A stretch of DNA of 64,000 bases from Dinochytrium kinnereticum (taxonomy: Eukaryota > Chytridiomycota > Chytridiomycetes > Chytridiales > Chytridiaceae). The translations under genes and the position numbers were made by a program. Every line of letters starts with the position of its first letter. Position 1 is the stretch's first letter. The notes beneath the pieces were generated by a model. That model was not told the origin of the DNA, did not search any database, and was given only the letters and a program-made list of their open reading frames with translations. The DNA is taken from positions 1 to 64,000 of the forward strand of contig JADGJT010000062.1 in the NCBI GenBank assembly GCA_027604005.1. The letters are read 5' to 3'. Positions 32,375-43,663 of the stretch are shown here, piece after piece.

Positions 32375-34595
32375 CTACTCCTCCTTTGCGTCCAGAGCCT
32401 CAGTAGTTACGCCCTCCGCTACGGCAGTTTCCTTTCCATCCGATTCAGCCGTCTCCGTGTAGATAGTTTCCTCAACAGTTGTGACGACCATGACATCCGT
32501 TGATGGAACCGCCGTCGCCTCCACCGCTGCAGCGACCACCTCCGCTACAATCTCGGACGCCGTCTCCTTTGCGACAGCAATATCAACCGCGGGCTCAATA
32601 ATCTCGTTAGTAGCCTCGACCGTAGGCTCGACGCTCTCCTCAGGAGCCGTAGTAATTTCAACCGTAACCTCCGCGTTGTCACTCGGTACTTCAGCGGTGA
32701 TCGTCTCCGCCTCAACACCCACGTCAGCCTGAACCACATCTGCGGCTACAGCGACAGCCGTCTCACACTCCTCCTCCTCAAAGTCCTCATCAGCAACCAT
32801 TGACGTCACAGCAGCGGCAAACGCATCATCCTTGGCTGAAACGGCAGGGTTACCAGGAAGTCTGACCATCCAGACCGGAACCGTCACGATAGGAACTGTC
32901 TCGTCGTCTTCCTCCGTCGCAGGTCTGGCGGACGTCTGAAGACGAACGCTAATAGTGAAGGAAGACATTCGGGAGGCTTTAGCACCCATACCATACGAAA
33001 CCACGGTTCCAGGCAACCAGAGGTATTGATCAACACTTTCATCGTTCTTGACGAGCACTTCAACGTCTCCGTAAGCCAAAACGTCACCCCCAGTAGCCTT
33101 CTTCTGAATGATGCGGAGTCGTTCCACACCAACAACCTCAACACGATCACCCTCAACAAATCGAACCTGCATAAATCCTTCGTCATCACCCTCTCCAACA
33201 ACCTCAACCACGCAAGGAACCCAGGACAGAACAAGAGCGGTCTCACGGGTCGGATGAGGGACCCTCGTCAAAACCTCGAGAAGGTTCTGCGCCACCGCCG
33301 TCTCAATAGTCAGAGCAGGAGAACCGGGGGGCGCGATCGTGACAGCTTTCTTCTTTTTGTTTGCGGCGGCGGCGGCAGCAGCAGCGGCAACAGCCGAGAT
33401 ATCGCCCGCATTGGATAACTTCCTCCCAGACCTCACGCTCGACCTTCTGGCGACAAATTTGAGCTCGTCAATCCCCACAACGCTTGGTTTGATATCCGCA
33501 ATGACATCTCTGGCCTCTTCATCCTCGGCGCCTTCATCCTCTTCCTCGATTTTGGAAGGAGGAGGTGGGGCTTCGTCGTCTTCCTCGTTGGAGAAGATAA
33601 AGATTTCGGCTGATTCGCGGGGACGACGGTTTTTCATCTGGTGGTAGACTGGATCCATTACAGCCTTTTCCATAATGGATGAAAACATCGGGTGAAGGTC
33701 TTTCGGTGCGTAACGAGATTCGATTTCCGTTAAGCCGATCAAGGTCTGTTTTTGTTTTTATTTTTATTTTTTAAAAAAAAAAAAAGGTGAATGAGTTGTG
33801 TTTGGAAACGCTTTCTAGTTTGCAACAGCGAAATATATGGTACTTCTGCAAGAAAGGGAGGGGAAGTTGCTTACCTCTCCATCAGTTAAAATGTCTCCAA
33901 CCATGTCCGAAACGTCAATAAAATCGCCAAGCATGGATCGAGCAGTGGTGAAAACCTGTCGCTGTTCCTTCTCATCATCATCTTCTTTGTCAAAGCGGTG
34001 AAGCCGAGCATGGGCTTCAGCCAGCAACCAAGCAATGGTAGAGTCCTCCGGCGCTAGAAGACAGGGAAACGATCAGGAGGAAGAAACCAAGGGGTTAAAA
34101 AGGAGAACAAGATAAAATAGAAAGTTGCCAAGAGCTAGATAAAAGAAGGAAGAGAAACTACAAACCAGGAACAAGCAAAGTCCCAGCACTCGTAGCAACT
34201 CTTATCCTCATTACACTTTTCTTAACAGCTGGCACAACCGCCTCCTTCGTCTGTCCAACCCCGAAAAACGAAGCCCCGGCAGCCGTTATTGGGTTGATCG
34301 CATTCGCAACAGCAGAAGGCGGACCGGCCAACGGTTGCAGTGAAGTGATCAACGACGAAGGCCCAAGGTTTGGACCTTTGGGCACTCTTTGCGGAGATGG
34401 TGGAACAATACGCTCCGCATTGCCGTTGCCCGTGCTGGCACCTGAAGCCATGGGTGGAGGAGGAGCACCATTCACAGCGACTTCTGGATAGGTAAAAGTC
34501 TTTTCAGAGCTAGACGCTGCCGGGGTCTGAGGGTTGGCAGTTGCCGATCCCTGAGCCGGTGCAGGGACTTTTCTTGCCCAACCGAGGATGTCCAT
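32375..34595 (-). CDS. Unrecognised protein with an acidic Val/Glu/Thr-rich tail
   Basis: Exons 34595-34166, 34053-33875 and 33745-32375 (phases 1 and 0) give 659 residues. I do not recognise the family. The N-terminus (MDILGWARKVP, then Ser/Pro/Ala-rich) leads into a helical, conserved-looking segment that spans both introns: DSTIAWLLAEAHARLHRFD, ARSMLGDFIDVSDMVGDILTDGE, LIGLTEIESRYAPKDLHPMF. A region with beta-strand character follows (VPCVVEVVGEG, VRFVEGDRVEVVGVERLRII, LPGTVVSYG), which could be a Tudor- or SH3-like barrel. The last 150 residues are low-complexity and strongly acidic, with repeated VE, TE and AV dipeptides. It is probably a real gene because three exons keep phase and frame. 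Function unknown. Confidence 0.7.
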
Positions 34596-34978
34596 CTTGA
34601 CGGAGGTTGACTACGCGCGGGTGGGGAAGGAATGAGGTCGACTTGAGTTCAGGGGGGGTGTGCCGGTTAACACGAGCGAAGGAAGGATTGCGCAGGAGAG
34701 TGAGCAAGATGAGAGGTTTTGTAAAAGTGAATTCAGCAGCACGCCCCAGCACACAAACGCCACAGGGGTTGCCCTCAAAAGGTGCGGCAGCCAAAACAAA
34801 TCCCAAAAGAAGAATGTGTTTTCGGCCAATCAAATAAGAGTATTTCACTGTTTGTTTTCTTTGTCAAAAAACAAAAATAAAAATGGAAAGAGGCAAGACG
34901 TTGTAGAAAAGATGGGGAGACAAGGCATCAACAGCAAGACGATGATGCGACTAGACAGGCAAGGGGAAGTGTGCTTTC
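34596..34978. other. Intergenic region upstream of the acidic-tail gene
   Basis: About 380 bp with A-rich runs near 34866-34890. It follows the stop of the HSDL2-like gene on the same strand and should contain the promoter of the acidic-tail gene. No gene was recognised. Confidence 0.5.
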
Positions 34979-36569
34979 TTAAAGCTTCGACTTGGCGCTT
35001 GCGCCTTGAAGGACCTGCCTAGGAGGAGGAAGGAAGTCCCAGGGATTCTCGGGGACAAAGAAATCAGGCGCGATCTCATCCTCCTCGCAATCAGGGTGAG
35101 TTCGGTACTTTTTGAAGTCTGTTACGCCCTGGTACTTAAGAACAAACTCGTCAATGGTGAATTGGCCACTATGTAATAGAAGAAAGCATCGATATTTGTT
35201 AGATAAGAAGTGTGTTGCATATAATACTTATAAGAATTGCGAAAACTCACGTGTAGGTTTTGGCATCTTGGGATAGAATAACATATGCCGCGTCGGACAT
35301 GATATCGGAAGTGCGCATCTTCATCTGGATGTTTTCTGCCTTGATTTCGGTTTCGGGGACGTAAGTGGGCGCTGCAGACAATCGTTTCAGTTAGAGATAA
35401 ATTAATGAGGAAAGGGCGGGGGGGGGTCGAGGAGCTGGATGTTGCCAAAACGGGGAGAAGACGAAAGAGAAAAAAAAAAGCAATATGCTCACCAATAACG
35501 TTAGTCACGGCCGAGGTTTCGATTGCGGTCTTTGGCCAGAGAGCGTTCGCCGCAATGCCATGCTCCCTAAGCTCACCAGCAAGACCAAGAGTGCACATGG
35601 ACATAGCGAACCTGCAGATGTCATTAGGCAAAGCAAAAAAGGGCGTAGGCATAGTCTAGACAGAACACTTACTTAGCCATCGTGTAAGCCACATGGGGCT
35701 CAAACCACATCATCCTCATATCAAGCGGCGGGCTCAATGTAAGAATGTGAGGGTTCCTTCCTTTCTTTGCCGACTCGATCAAGTGAGGGAGGGCAATCTT
35801 GCTGCAAAGCCATGTTCCGCGACCATTGATCTGGTTCATAAGATCAAATCTATTCGAGAGAGATAGAGGAACGAGTCAGTTACAAGACAAAGGGGATTTT
35901 ATCAAGAGAAGGGGCTAAGAAAAGCATTAGGCCCATACTTTTTCAATGGAGTCTCAGTGGTGCTTGTTAAACTGATAGCGCTGGCGTTGTTGATTAAGAT
36001 ATCGATACCTCCGAACCTGTCACAGACGCATGGATAGTTTGATTATTTTTACTGCTAAAAAGAATGTAGAAAGAGCTAGAAGCAAAACACCAAGCCAACT
36101 ACTCACGCCTTAACAGTCTCATCAATGGCCTTCTGGACCTGGTCCTCAAAACGAATATCGCAAATAATAGGCAGACCCCTTCCTCCAGCCGCATCGATTT
36201 GCTTAGCAGCAGTGTAGATGGTTCCAGGAAGCTGAAAAAAAGAGAAACAACGGGGGAAACAAAAGTAAGAAAACAGAATCAGCACTAGTATCCAAAGAAG
36301 CTACTACTGCGCTAATAGATCGAACCACGAAAAGATAAGTTACCTTGGGGTGGGGCTCGGCAGTCTTTGCAGCGATGGCAACGTTGCATCCCGCTTGACC
36401 AAGACGAATGGCAATGGCGAGGCCGATTCCTTTTTTGTTTTGTATTTTTGTTGTTTTTCATGAGTAAGAAGCAAGAAGCAACGAAGTTGTTCGAACACGG
36501 ATCAGGCTTCTCGCCCATCCTACCTCGGGATCCACCGGTGATGAACACGTTCTTTCCGCGCAAGTCCAT
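34979..36569 (-). CDS. HSDL2-like short-chain dehydrogenase/reductase
   Basis: Eight exons (36569-36524, 36429-36344, 36231-36107, 36016-35939, 35849-35673, 35611-35493, 35371-35251, 35168-34979) give 313 residues. The cofactor motif TGGSRGIG is at 11-18 and rebuilt by splicing, NNAS is the structural motif, and the catalytic pair is Tyr167 and Lys171 in AYTMAK. Segments such as KTAEPHPKLPGTIYTAA, ALWPKTAIETSAV and TGQFTIDEFVL are typical of the HSDL2 branch. Animal HSDL2 carries a C-terminal SCP2 sterol-carrier domain; this protein lacks one and ends in SAKSKL, whose last three residues (SKL) form a canonical PTS1. A peroxisomal location is therefore likely. The physiological substrate, probably lipid-derived, is not known. 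Confidence 0.92.
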
Positions 36570-37171
36570 TGCTGAAGGCGATAAAAGGTGGATGGAGGAT
36601 GGGTTTGGATGGGGTTGGATGGGGTTGGATTGGTCTGCTTGAAAGTTTCGAGCTGCTGCGCAAGCAGGAGTGCAAACAGACAGACTTTTTATACCAAGAC
36701 CGCAAACGTGACAATTTTTGCCGAATCTGCGGAAGCAAAAAAAGAAAGGGGCTGCTATAAGGTCTCGGCAAATCACAGTACTTGCTTCAACGCATATCAT
36801 GCAGTGATTGATGCCAATAGTATCATGAATGACGATTGAGAATGCTGCTGAGGCGGTGGCAAGCAGGGGCGCGTCATCGGGGTGTTTGACGCAGGAAGGG
36901 ATGCGAGTGGACCTAAGCAGGCAAAACGCGAGATCGTGCGGATCCGCGGGGTTATGATGGGATCGACGTATTGAACCAAAAGCCCCTTCCTTGCCTTCCA
37001 GACGAGAGAATGGGTTGTGTCGCGTGTAAGTCACGCTTGTTTGTAAATCTCAACAACGTGAGAAATCTGCCAAAAAACAACAAAAATAACAGCATCGCCG
37101 ATAGTGTTAAACGCAACAGCAGAGCTTTGACCTTTTGGCGGCCGGCATTTCTCTTTCTGTACACGCTAACG
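36570..37171. other. Divergent promoter region (HSDL2-like / hydrolase 1)
   Basis: About 600 bp between two divergent starts. Near the HSDL2 side is a ggatggggttt / tggatgggg direct repeat at about 36598-36640, and a TATA-like element faces the HSDL2 gene. No gene was recognised. Confidence 0.55.
36685..36693 (-). promoter_or_regulatory. TATA-box candidate of the HSDL2-like gene
   Basis: On the minus strand the sequence reads TATAAAAAG about 116-124 bp upstream of the HSDL2-like start codon, a fitting distance for a TATA box. No transcript data are available. Confidence 0.45.
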
Positions 37172-39698
37172 ATGCCGTCAACTTTCGAGGTCCCCGACCG
37201 GTTGAAGCATTTTGCTGATCCACCACCAAACTCCGGGTTGTTTGAAAAGTTCAGCCATGCCCTGCCCCTGCCTCTCCATGTCGTGCTTGTAGGCCTCTCT
37301 GTTGCCTACAATGTCACACTGGCCATCATCGTCCATCTCATTGATGGGCCCATAAAGGTTCGTGCAGTATGGTACCTCTCGAGGGCGATTCGGACTAGAC
37401 TAACCTCACATCTCATAGGAATCTTGGGATCTTGCAACTTCCATTATTCATGTGTGTGGTTGACTTTCTGCTTCCTTTAACATAGAGTGTCTGTTGTTGA
37501 CAATGATGTCTCCTTTGCAGGCCATACTCAGAACTTTTGTTATGAGGCATCCGCCCCAAGGACGCCACTCGTGAGTGTTAGCAAATCGCCGTCTCCACCT
37601 TTGCCATGACTTCTAATTCATCTTCACAGGTTGCCATTCCTGAAGGTCTGCACCGACTTTACCGTACCAGGGTTTGCAGCCAATGCCCGCGTATCATCGG
37701 CAAGCGTACACATCCGAGGGGACGCTCTCCTCCGAGCGGCAGTTCGCTCAGCAGTCGGCCTCCCCCCGGTACCAAGCCACCCAGATCCCAGCTTCAACTC
37801 CAATGGAAATGAGGGTGGAAGCAGGGTGGGTGGCGAAGGGCCGTCCGTCCCTCACCAGCAGGACGATCATCTGAACCCAGCGACGCTGAGGAGGATTGAG
37901 GGCGAGTGGATTGTGAACCGGAGCGTTATCCCCAAGCCCAAGGCCGATTCGAGGGTGATTCTGTACATTCACGGCGGGTGAGTTTTCCTTTCAGTGTTGG
38001 GGATCGGCGCCAGACAGGGCAAGGCAAACAAACGATTATGCCATGTTTTACCCATCACATGACTTTTATTGCGGAGTTAAATTGAGGAGATGTCTGACAC
38101 ACTGGACGTCTCTTGTCCGTTACACTCTTTTCCATTCAAAATGGCTTTCTGTCTCCATCTTTTACTCAATTTACCTCCAAACAGCTTCTTTTCTTCGTCT
38201 TTTTCTTCCCTAAACCATTTCTTTATTGATTGTTTCATAGAGCCCAGTATCTCCTCTCACCAAGAACTCATCGAGGTCTCATCTCCCAGATATCAAAGGA
38301 CTGCCAATGCCCCGCCTACGCCGTCGACTACCGTCTCTGTCCAACGGACATCTTCCCATCCTCCCTCCTCGATGTGGTGGCCGCCTACCTGGCCCTCATT
38401 GGCGAAAACCACCGTCCACCTGGCCTCTTGAGGCATTCGTTGCTGGGAAAGGGCTTCCAAGCGAGGATCAACGGCGCTGCGGATACAGTCAAGATTTTTA
38501 CTGATTTTGAGGTCACTGTCCCAAGAGCCTCTGGCGGTAACCAGGAATCACGGGGGAGAGGATCAATTAGATCGCTGAATTTGTTGCCGTCCCAGGTTGT
38601 TATTGCCGGAGATTCCAGTGGGGGGTGTATTACTGTGCAGTTGTTGGTAACTTTGAAGGCTTTGGGGCTTCCAATGCCGGCTGGAGCTGTTGTTTTGTCT
38701 CCGTTTGTTGATAATGGTAAGGAGATTTGAGTTATCGAAGCTTAGTCACGCTTCTCTAACATTTCCTGTTTCGATTGTTTCCAAAGAACTTAAATCCGAT
38801 TCATGGCGACGCAATCATGGGAGCGATTACTTATCTATTGATCAGCTTGGGCTTCGATGGCTGGTTCGGAATATGGTTTGCAATCCCCTCATCCCGGACA
38901 ACCATCCCGTTTTTTCACCAGCTCATGCAGAGTTAACGGGTCTATGCCCGTTGCTTATCCAAGTTGGGGACTCGGAGGTATTAACCGATGATTCGGTCAT
39001 GCTTCATGAGAATGCCGTGGCGGCTGGTGTTAAGTCGGAGTTACAGATATACAAGGATATGTTCCATGTGTTTCAAGGTTGTTTGCTTTCTTTTTTGCAC
39101 CTGTATCAAACACCGTTTTTATGTCTTTCGAGAATGCGTAGCCGCTAACTATGATACAGCCTTTCCAATCATTCCATCATCCCTTGAAGCAACTCGCCGC
39201 ATCGGTGTCTTTGTCAAGAACCTTCCTACATCTGCTCAATCTTCCACAACTCAATCCTCCATAACCCAACCATCCACCGAACCCCTCCCCCAAAAATCCT
39301 CCCACCGCCATCTTCATTGTCCCGACGCAAAGTCCTTCACCTCATCCGACTCCTCTACATCCCTCATGATCTCCCTCGGCCGTCTCCGAGGACTCCAAGC
39401 TCCCCAACCCAATTTGTCTCGAGATAGTCTCAACCCTGACGCCGTTAATGACGCGCCTCCTCGGTATGATGCTGCAGAGGTGAATAACAGGGGAACGATT
39501 TTGGGAAAACGGATGATGACGCGGGAGACCAAGGAGGGTAGCAATGCGTCTTCGGTGATTACGTTGGTGCAGGAGGGGGAGGCAGATATTGAGAGGATGA
39601 GAATTTCGAAGGGGAGGAATAGGACGGAGGCTTTGTTTGTTCAGGTTGGGAGGGGGAGGGTTGTGGAGGAACGAGTTTCGACTGGGAGATTTTATTGA
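37172..39698 (+). CDS. HSL-type alpha/beta hydrolase (alpha/beta hydrolase fold-3), copy 1
   Basis: Seven exons (37172-37357, 37419-37451, 37521-37570, 37630-37977, 38241-38716, 38787-39077, 39160-39698) give 640 residues. A hydrophobic N-terminal helix (LPLPLHVVLVGLSVAYNV) may anchor it to a membrane. The oxyanion motif HGGA is split by intron 4. VDYRLCPTDIFPS follows, then the nucleophile elbow GDSSGG (Ser331), then the Asp in GDSEVLTDDS and the His in KDMFHVFQ: a complete triad. The last 180 residues are disordered and Ser-rich. The family hydrolyses lipid or other esters. An inverted paralogue lies about 750 bp away in convergent orientation. Intron 4 (263 nt) is much longer than the others. 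Confidence 0.9.
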
Positions 39699-40446
39699 AA
39701 TCGTTGAGTGATACTTAGGGGAAATTCCTTCTTCTTGCCTTTTAGTTGGTTCGACTTTTGGGAGATGCGTTTGACTTGTTCTCCCTTTCATTACTTTTTT
39801 CTTCCGAGTGTGTTTGTGGGATTACTTCTACATAAAATCTCCACTTGATTACAAAAGATTTGAATGTTCTTCTCGTTGATGATTCTGAGTTAAACCATGA
39901 ACTGCGTATCCCACCATCACTGTATCCAATTGGCTTGAAGTAAACACATTCCAGAGTGCTCTGGATTTCGTAACAAAGCTTCCAAAAGGAGTAAATAAAG
40001 ATTTTTTTTTTTATTACATGATTTCCATCCACTCTATTTTGGGATGAACAGTTGAAAAGAAGGGCAACATAAAAAAAAAGAGTGTTATTAAACCAGAAAA
40101 CTGCTGCCAAAGAGTAAAAAACGACCGAGAAAAAAGCATATGCAATCAACTCTCAATAGAGGGAAGAAGAAGCGGGAAAGAGACGAGAGAACGGATGCAA
40201 AAAATAATTACAACGCGGATGTGAGAAGTGGCACGATTGAGCCAGTTTTCCTTGTACAAACAGCAAAAAAAAAAGTATAATATGGAACGTATGGAAATCA
40301 TGGTGTTCAATGGTAACAGGGTAAACATTTGCCCTGGGTGAGAGGAGAATAGAAACCAGCTCAATAGACAGAATAAGCAGTGAGATACAACAAACAAGTC
40401 TAACTTATAATCCGCAGCAATCCCTCTCCAGTAAGACTCGCCATGT
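39699..40446. other. Convergent intergenic region between the hydrolase paralogues
   Basis: About 750 bp of AT-rich sequence with A and T runs (39998-40013, 40070-40080, 40266-40276) between the 3' ends of the two paralogues. No gene, element or clear inverted repeat was seen that would explain the inverted arrangement. Confidence 0.5.
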
Positions 40447-43031
40447 TCAAGCAAAAATTGCCGGCACAGGCAACATGACCTCTACAACCCTCCCACCAAC
40501 CCTCACCGTGGGAATTTGCTCCTCAACAACATCAACACCTTTAAACCCCTTCCCTTTCACCGTAATCAACACAGCAACATCCGCAACCACTATTTCCGAA
40601 TCCTTCGACATCTTCCTCTGAATCAACCCTGGCATCAACGAACCACTAGACTCTACAGAGGTTAACGTTCGCGAGGACGTAGAAGATCGGTCACATGAGT
40701 CGTCGGAATCTTCTGCGGGTTGCATAGCAGCTGGCCGTGGGCTGGACGGTGGGGATGTCGCGGCTTTTTTTGACTTTTTGCGATTCATGCGACGTTTGGC
40801 AGACTTTGTGAGAGGAGAGGATGGAGGAGAGGAGGTAAAGGGGGTTATTAGGACGGAGGCGATTTCGTTTGCGACATCGATGGACCCAGTTGGCTTTAGA
40901 GATCTCGTGAAGATTCCGATTCGTTTCATGGCCTCACCAGCAGCCGCGACGGTAGGAAACGCTGTTTATGAAAATAGTTTAGGAAAAGAACCCCGGCTAT
41001 TTGACAACTCCCAACCATTTAAAGCAAGCACTCGTACCATGAAACACATGAAACATATCCTTATAAAGCTGCAGCTCTGATTTACACCCAGAACTGACAG
41101 CATTTCCATGAAGCTTCAACGCATCGTCCGTCAACACCTCCGCTTCACCAGCTTGAATCAGCATGGGGCAGAGCCCAGTCAAGTCCGCATGAATGGGCGA
41201 AAAGATGGGGTGGGAGTTGGTTATCAATGGAGTGTTTCCGGCAACCACTCGCATCGCCCACGCAACGCCGCGGTGATCGAGGGAAAGGAAATCGCTGTTC
41301 CAGTTTCGGCGCCATGATGGGGCATTGAGATCTGTGTTGGTGGAAGGGTTTAGAACAAGCCTGACAGGAAAAAGTGGCCTTTTGTTTTGTGTGTGTGGGG
41401 GGGGGGGGGTCGGGGGGGGAAGGCCTACCGTTATCAACAAAAGGAGAGATCAAAACGGCACCACCAGGTAATGGCAATCCCAACGCCCTGAGTGACAGTA
41501 ATATCTGAAGCGTCAAACACCCGCCACTCGAGTCCCCTGCAATCAAAATCTGGGAGGGGTTGAACTTTGGTTCACGACGCACATCCTGCTCCAACTCCTC
41601 CAAAAACAACGCTGGCCTCTTCCCACTTTGCCCAAGCATCGCAATAGACTTAGATGTGTTAAAGGCCGTACAGTAATTAGGGATGTAACGGGGGTCGATA
41701 AGGGAAAGGTAGGCGGCAAGGGTGTCTTCAATGGCCTGTTGTTGTTGTTGTTGTTGTTTTGTGGAGGACGGATTAAAAAATGGTGACTGTATGGGTGAAA
41801 TAACTTACTGCAGGAAAAGCAGACTCAGGCGCGAGGCGATAGTCGAGACTGAGGATGGGGCAGCCTGTTGATTTTGAGATCTGCGAGGTGATGCCGCGGT
41901 GAGTGCGCGGACTCATGAAGATGTGGGCACTGTTTAAGATAGGGGTAGTCAAGAGTTTAAGGGTCAGCCAAAGTAAAAAAAAGCAAAGAAAGAAGTAAAC
42001 ATTGGAGCAAATGGCGGAATGGTTGAGGCGACGTGATGGTTAGAGCCAAAAGCAAAAGGACATAGAAAAAAAAGAAGGATTGCTTCAAGTTTCTGATCGC
42101 CAGATCTGAGCCTTGTCAGTCTCTGTACCACTCTGCCTTCTACACGATCAACGCCTCTCCGTCGCACAGGCATCGGAGTTTGTTTTTCCGCATGCGATAG
42201 CCTTCGATCGCTGACGCTCTGACCGAGTCCTGCCGACCGCATCCTTGCAATCGAAGGGCTGCAGGCGACGGATGGATGCAAGGAGCGGACAGATGGGGAG
42301 GAAGGAAGGAAAGAAGAAGGAAGGGAAGGATTGGGGAGATGGGCTGTGGTTTAAGGATGTAGGGAGCAAGCCTTACCCTCCGTGCAGGTAAAGGATCACT
42401 TGGGTGTTGGGCTTGGCCGTCAATTTCAAGTCCTTATGAATAACCCACTCAGCACCAATGTGGCGAATGGTTGAGGTTTGGTGAGTAGCACTGGCATCGC
42501 CCGAAGTTGATGTGACAGCTGATGATGACGAGCGTGAAGGAAGGCCAACAACGTTACGGATGGCAGTTTCCAAAAGATCGGATTCCAGGACTTCTACATT
42601 CTCTGCGGTTATCTTGGATCCCGTCAGAAACTTTGGGATGCTTAGCCCTGCGACGGCTCGGGTGATTCCCATGCTGTGGTGTCCTTGGGGAGGATGGTTG
42701 GTCAAGAAAGACTTTGCACCGGCCTTTGGGAAAGGATGTCAGGCATTGGCATGGGAATCAAAGAAGAAACAAGTGGAATGAAAGCAGCTGATGGGGAGGA
42801 GGCGTTTCTTACATGGACGATGGATGTAGCCAGATTCCAGGATTCCTTGACTGGCCCATCAAACAGATGCGCGAGAATGGCAGTGGTGACAGCAATAGTG
42901 GATGCTATAGCGGTGATGAGCAGATGGAATGGCAGCGGTAGCGAGTGGGAGAGCTTGTTCAGCGTGCTGGTCAAAGCAGGTGCCGCGGGGACGTACTCAA
43001 AGGGAGGGGCCGGGACGAATGAAGATGGCAT
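40447..43031 (-). CDS. HSL-type alpha/beta hydrolase, copy 2
   Basis: Six exons (43031-42813, 42723-42377, 41929-41809, 41735-41429, 41331-41038, 40961-40447) give 600 residues. It parallels copy 1 throughout: LSHSLPLPFHLLITA N-terminal helix, ESWNLATSIVH, NHPPQGHHS, LYLHGGAHIF, SPRTHRG, DYRLAPESAFPA, GDSSGGCLTLQ, SPFVDN, GEAEVLTDDA and KDMFHVFH. The triad is intact. Unlike copy 1 it has no intron before ESW, but it has an extra intron after AFPA. The intron splitting HGG/A is at the same place and phase as in copy 1 and is 447 nt long here. The C-terminal tail is basic and Ser-rich (KSAKRRMNRKKSKKA) and differs completely from copy 1. Probably an ester or lipid hydrolase. Confidence 0.9.
41737..41758. 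repeat. (GTT)n microsatellite abutting a splice acceptor
   Basis: About seven GTT units sit directly upstream of exon 4 of hydrolase copy 2. On the coding strand this is (CAA)n ending in CAG, so the repeat replaces the usual polypyrimidine tract. Confidence 0.85.
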
Positions 43032-43663
43032 GGTGTGAAGGGATGGGATGCGATGCGATGAGATGCGGTGAGGAGCAGGCAGCCAAAGGGCAGTCAGTCA
43101 GTCCGTCAGTGCAGTTGGAAGAGGTGCAGAGCAGCAGTCGCTTATCGCTCGTCTCTCTTTTATCAGGATGGAGGTGAATTATCTCAAAGTGCTGGCCGTG
43201 AAAAGCCTCCGCCTTTTTCTGTTCTGCTCGATCTGCGGGTAAATATTTTATTTATTAATTATTTATTAATATTATTTTGTTTTATTTTATTTGAGCACTC
43301 ACTCTATTGGGGTTGGATATGTGCTGATTGGCTGGCCATTTGGCATTGTCCGTTGCCAACTGCCCAGACCTGGTGCGAGAGGTGATTGGGAACTGACGCG
43401 AACCAACCCTCGAGTTGAGCTAACAGCAAACTTCGGAGGCATCGGCGACTGCCCTACTCATCGTCGCTCCTTTTTTATCCACAACATTCGATACCTGCGG
43501 CCCCTTTCCCCCTCTATCTTAACTTGGAGTAACGCGACGAACGTGCGCAAGGTTGAACAACTGGTGACGCTTTCGGGAGCTTTCCGGAGAGATAGACTAC
43601 CCTGAGACAAAGGGAAGACTGCCTTGATATCTAGCAGCCCAGCAGACCTGATATTCTACCAAA
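43032..43663. other. Divergent promoter region (hydrolase 2 / formin)
   Basis: About 630 bp between divergent starts, with a gcgatgcgatgagatgcgg repeat near 43049-43067, gtcagtcagtccgtcagt near 43091-43108 and an AT-rich tract (tttatttattaattatttatt) around 43248-43268. No gene was recognised. Confidence 0.55.

Noticed and set aside
42012..42022. Possible tRNA (A-box-like tggcggaatgg)
   Set aside because: No matching B box or cloverleaf-compatible pairing could be found downstream; noted only as a curiosity of the long intron.
41964..42281. Open frame inside the 447-nt intron of hydrolase copy 2
   Set aside because: Low-quality composition and no domain; the flanking exons splice cleanly across it.
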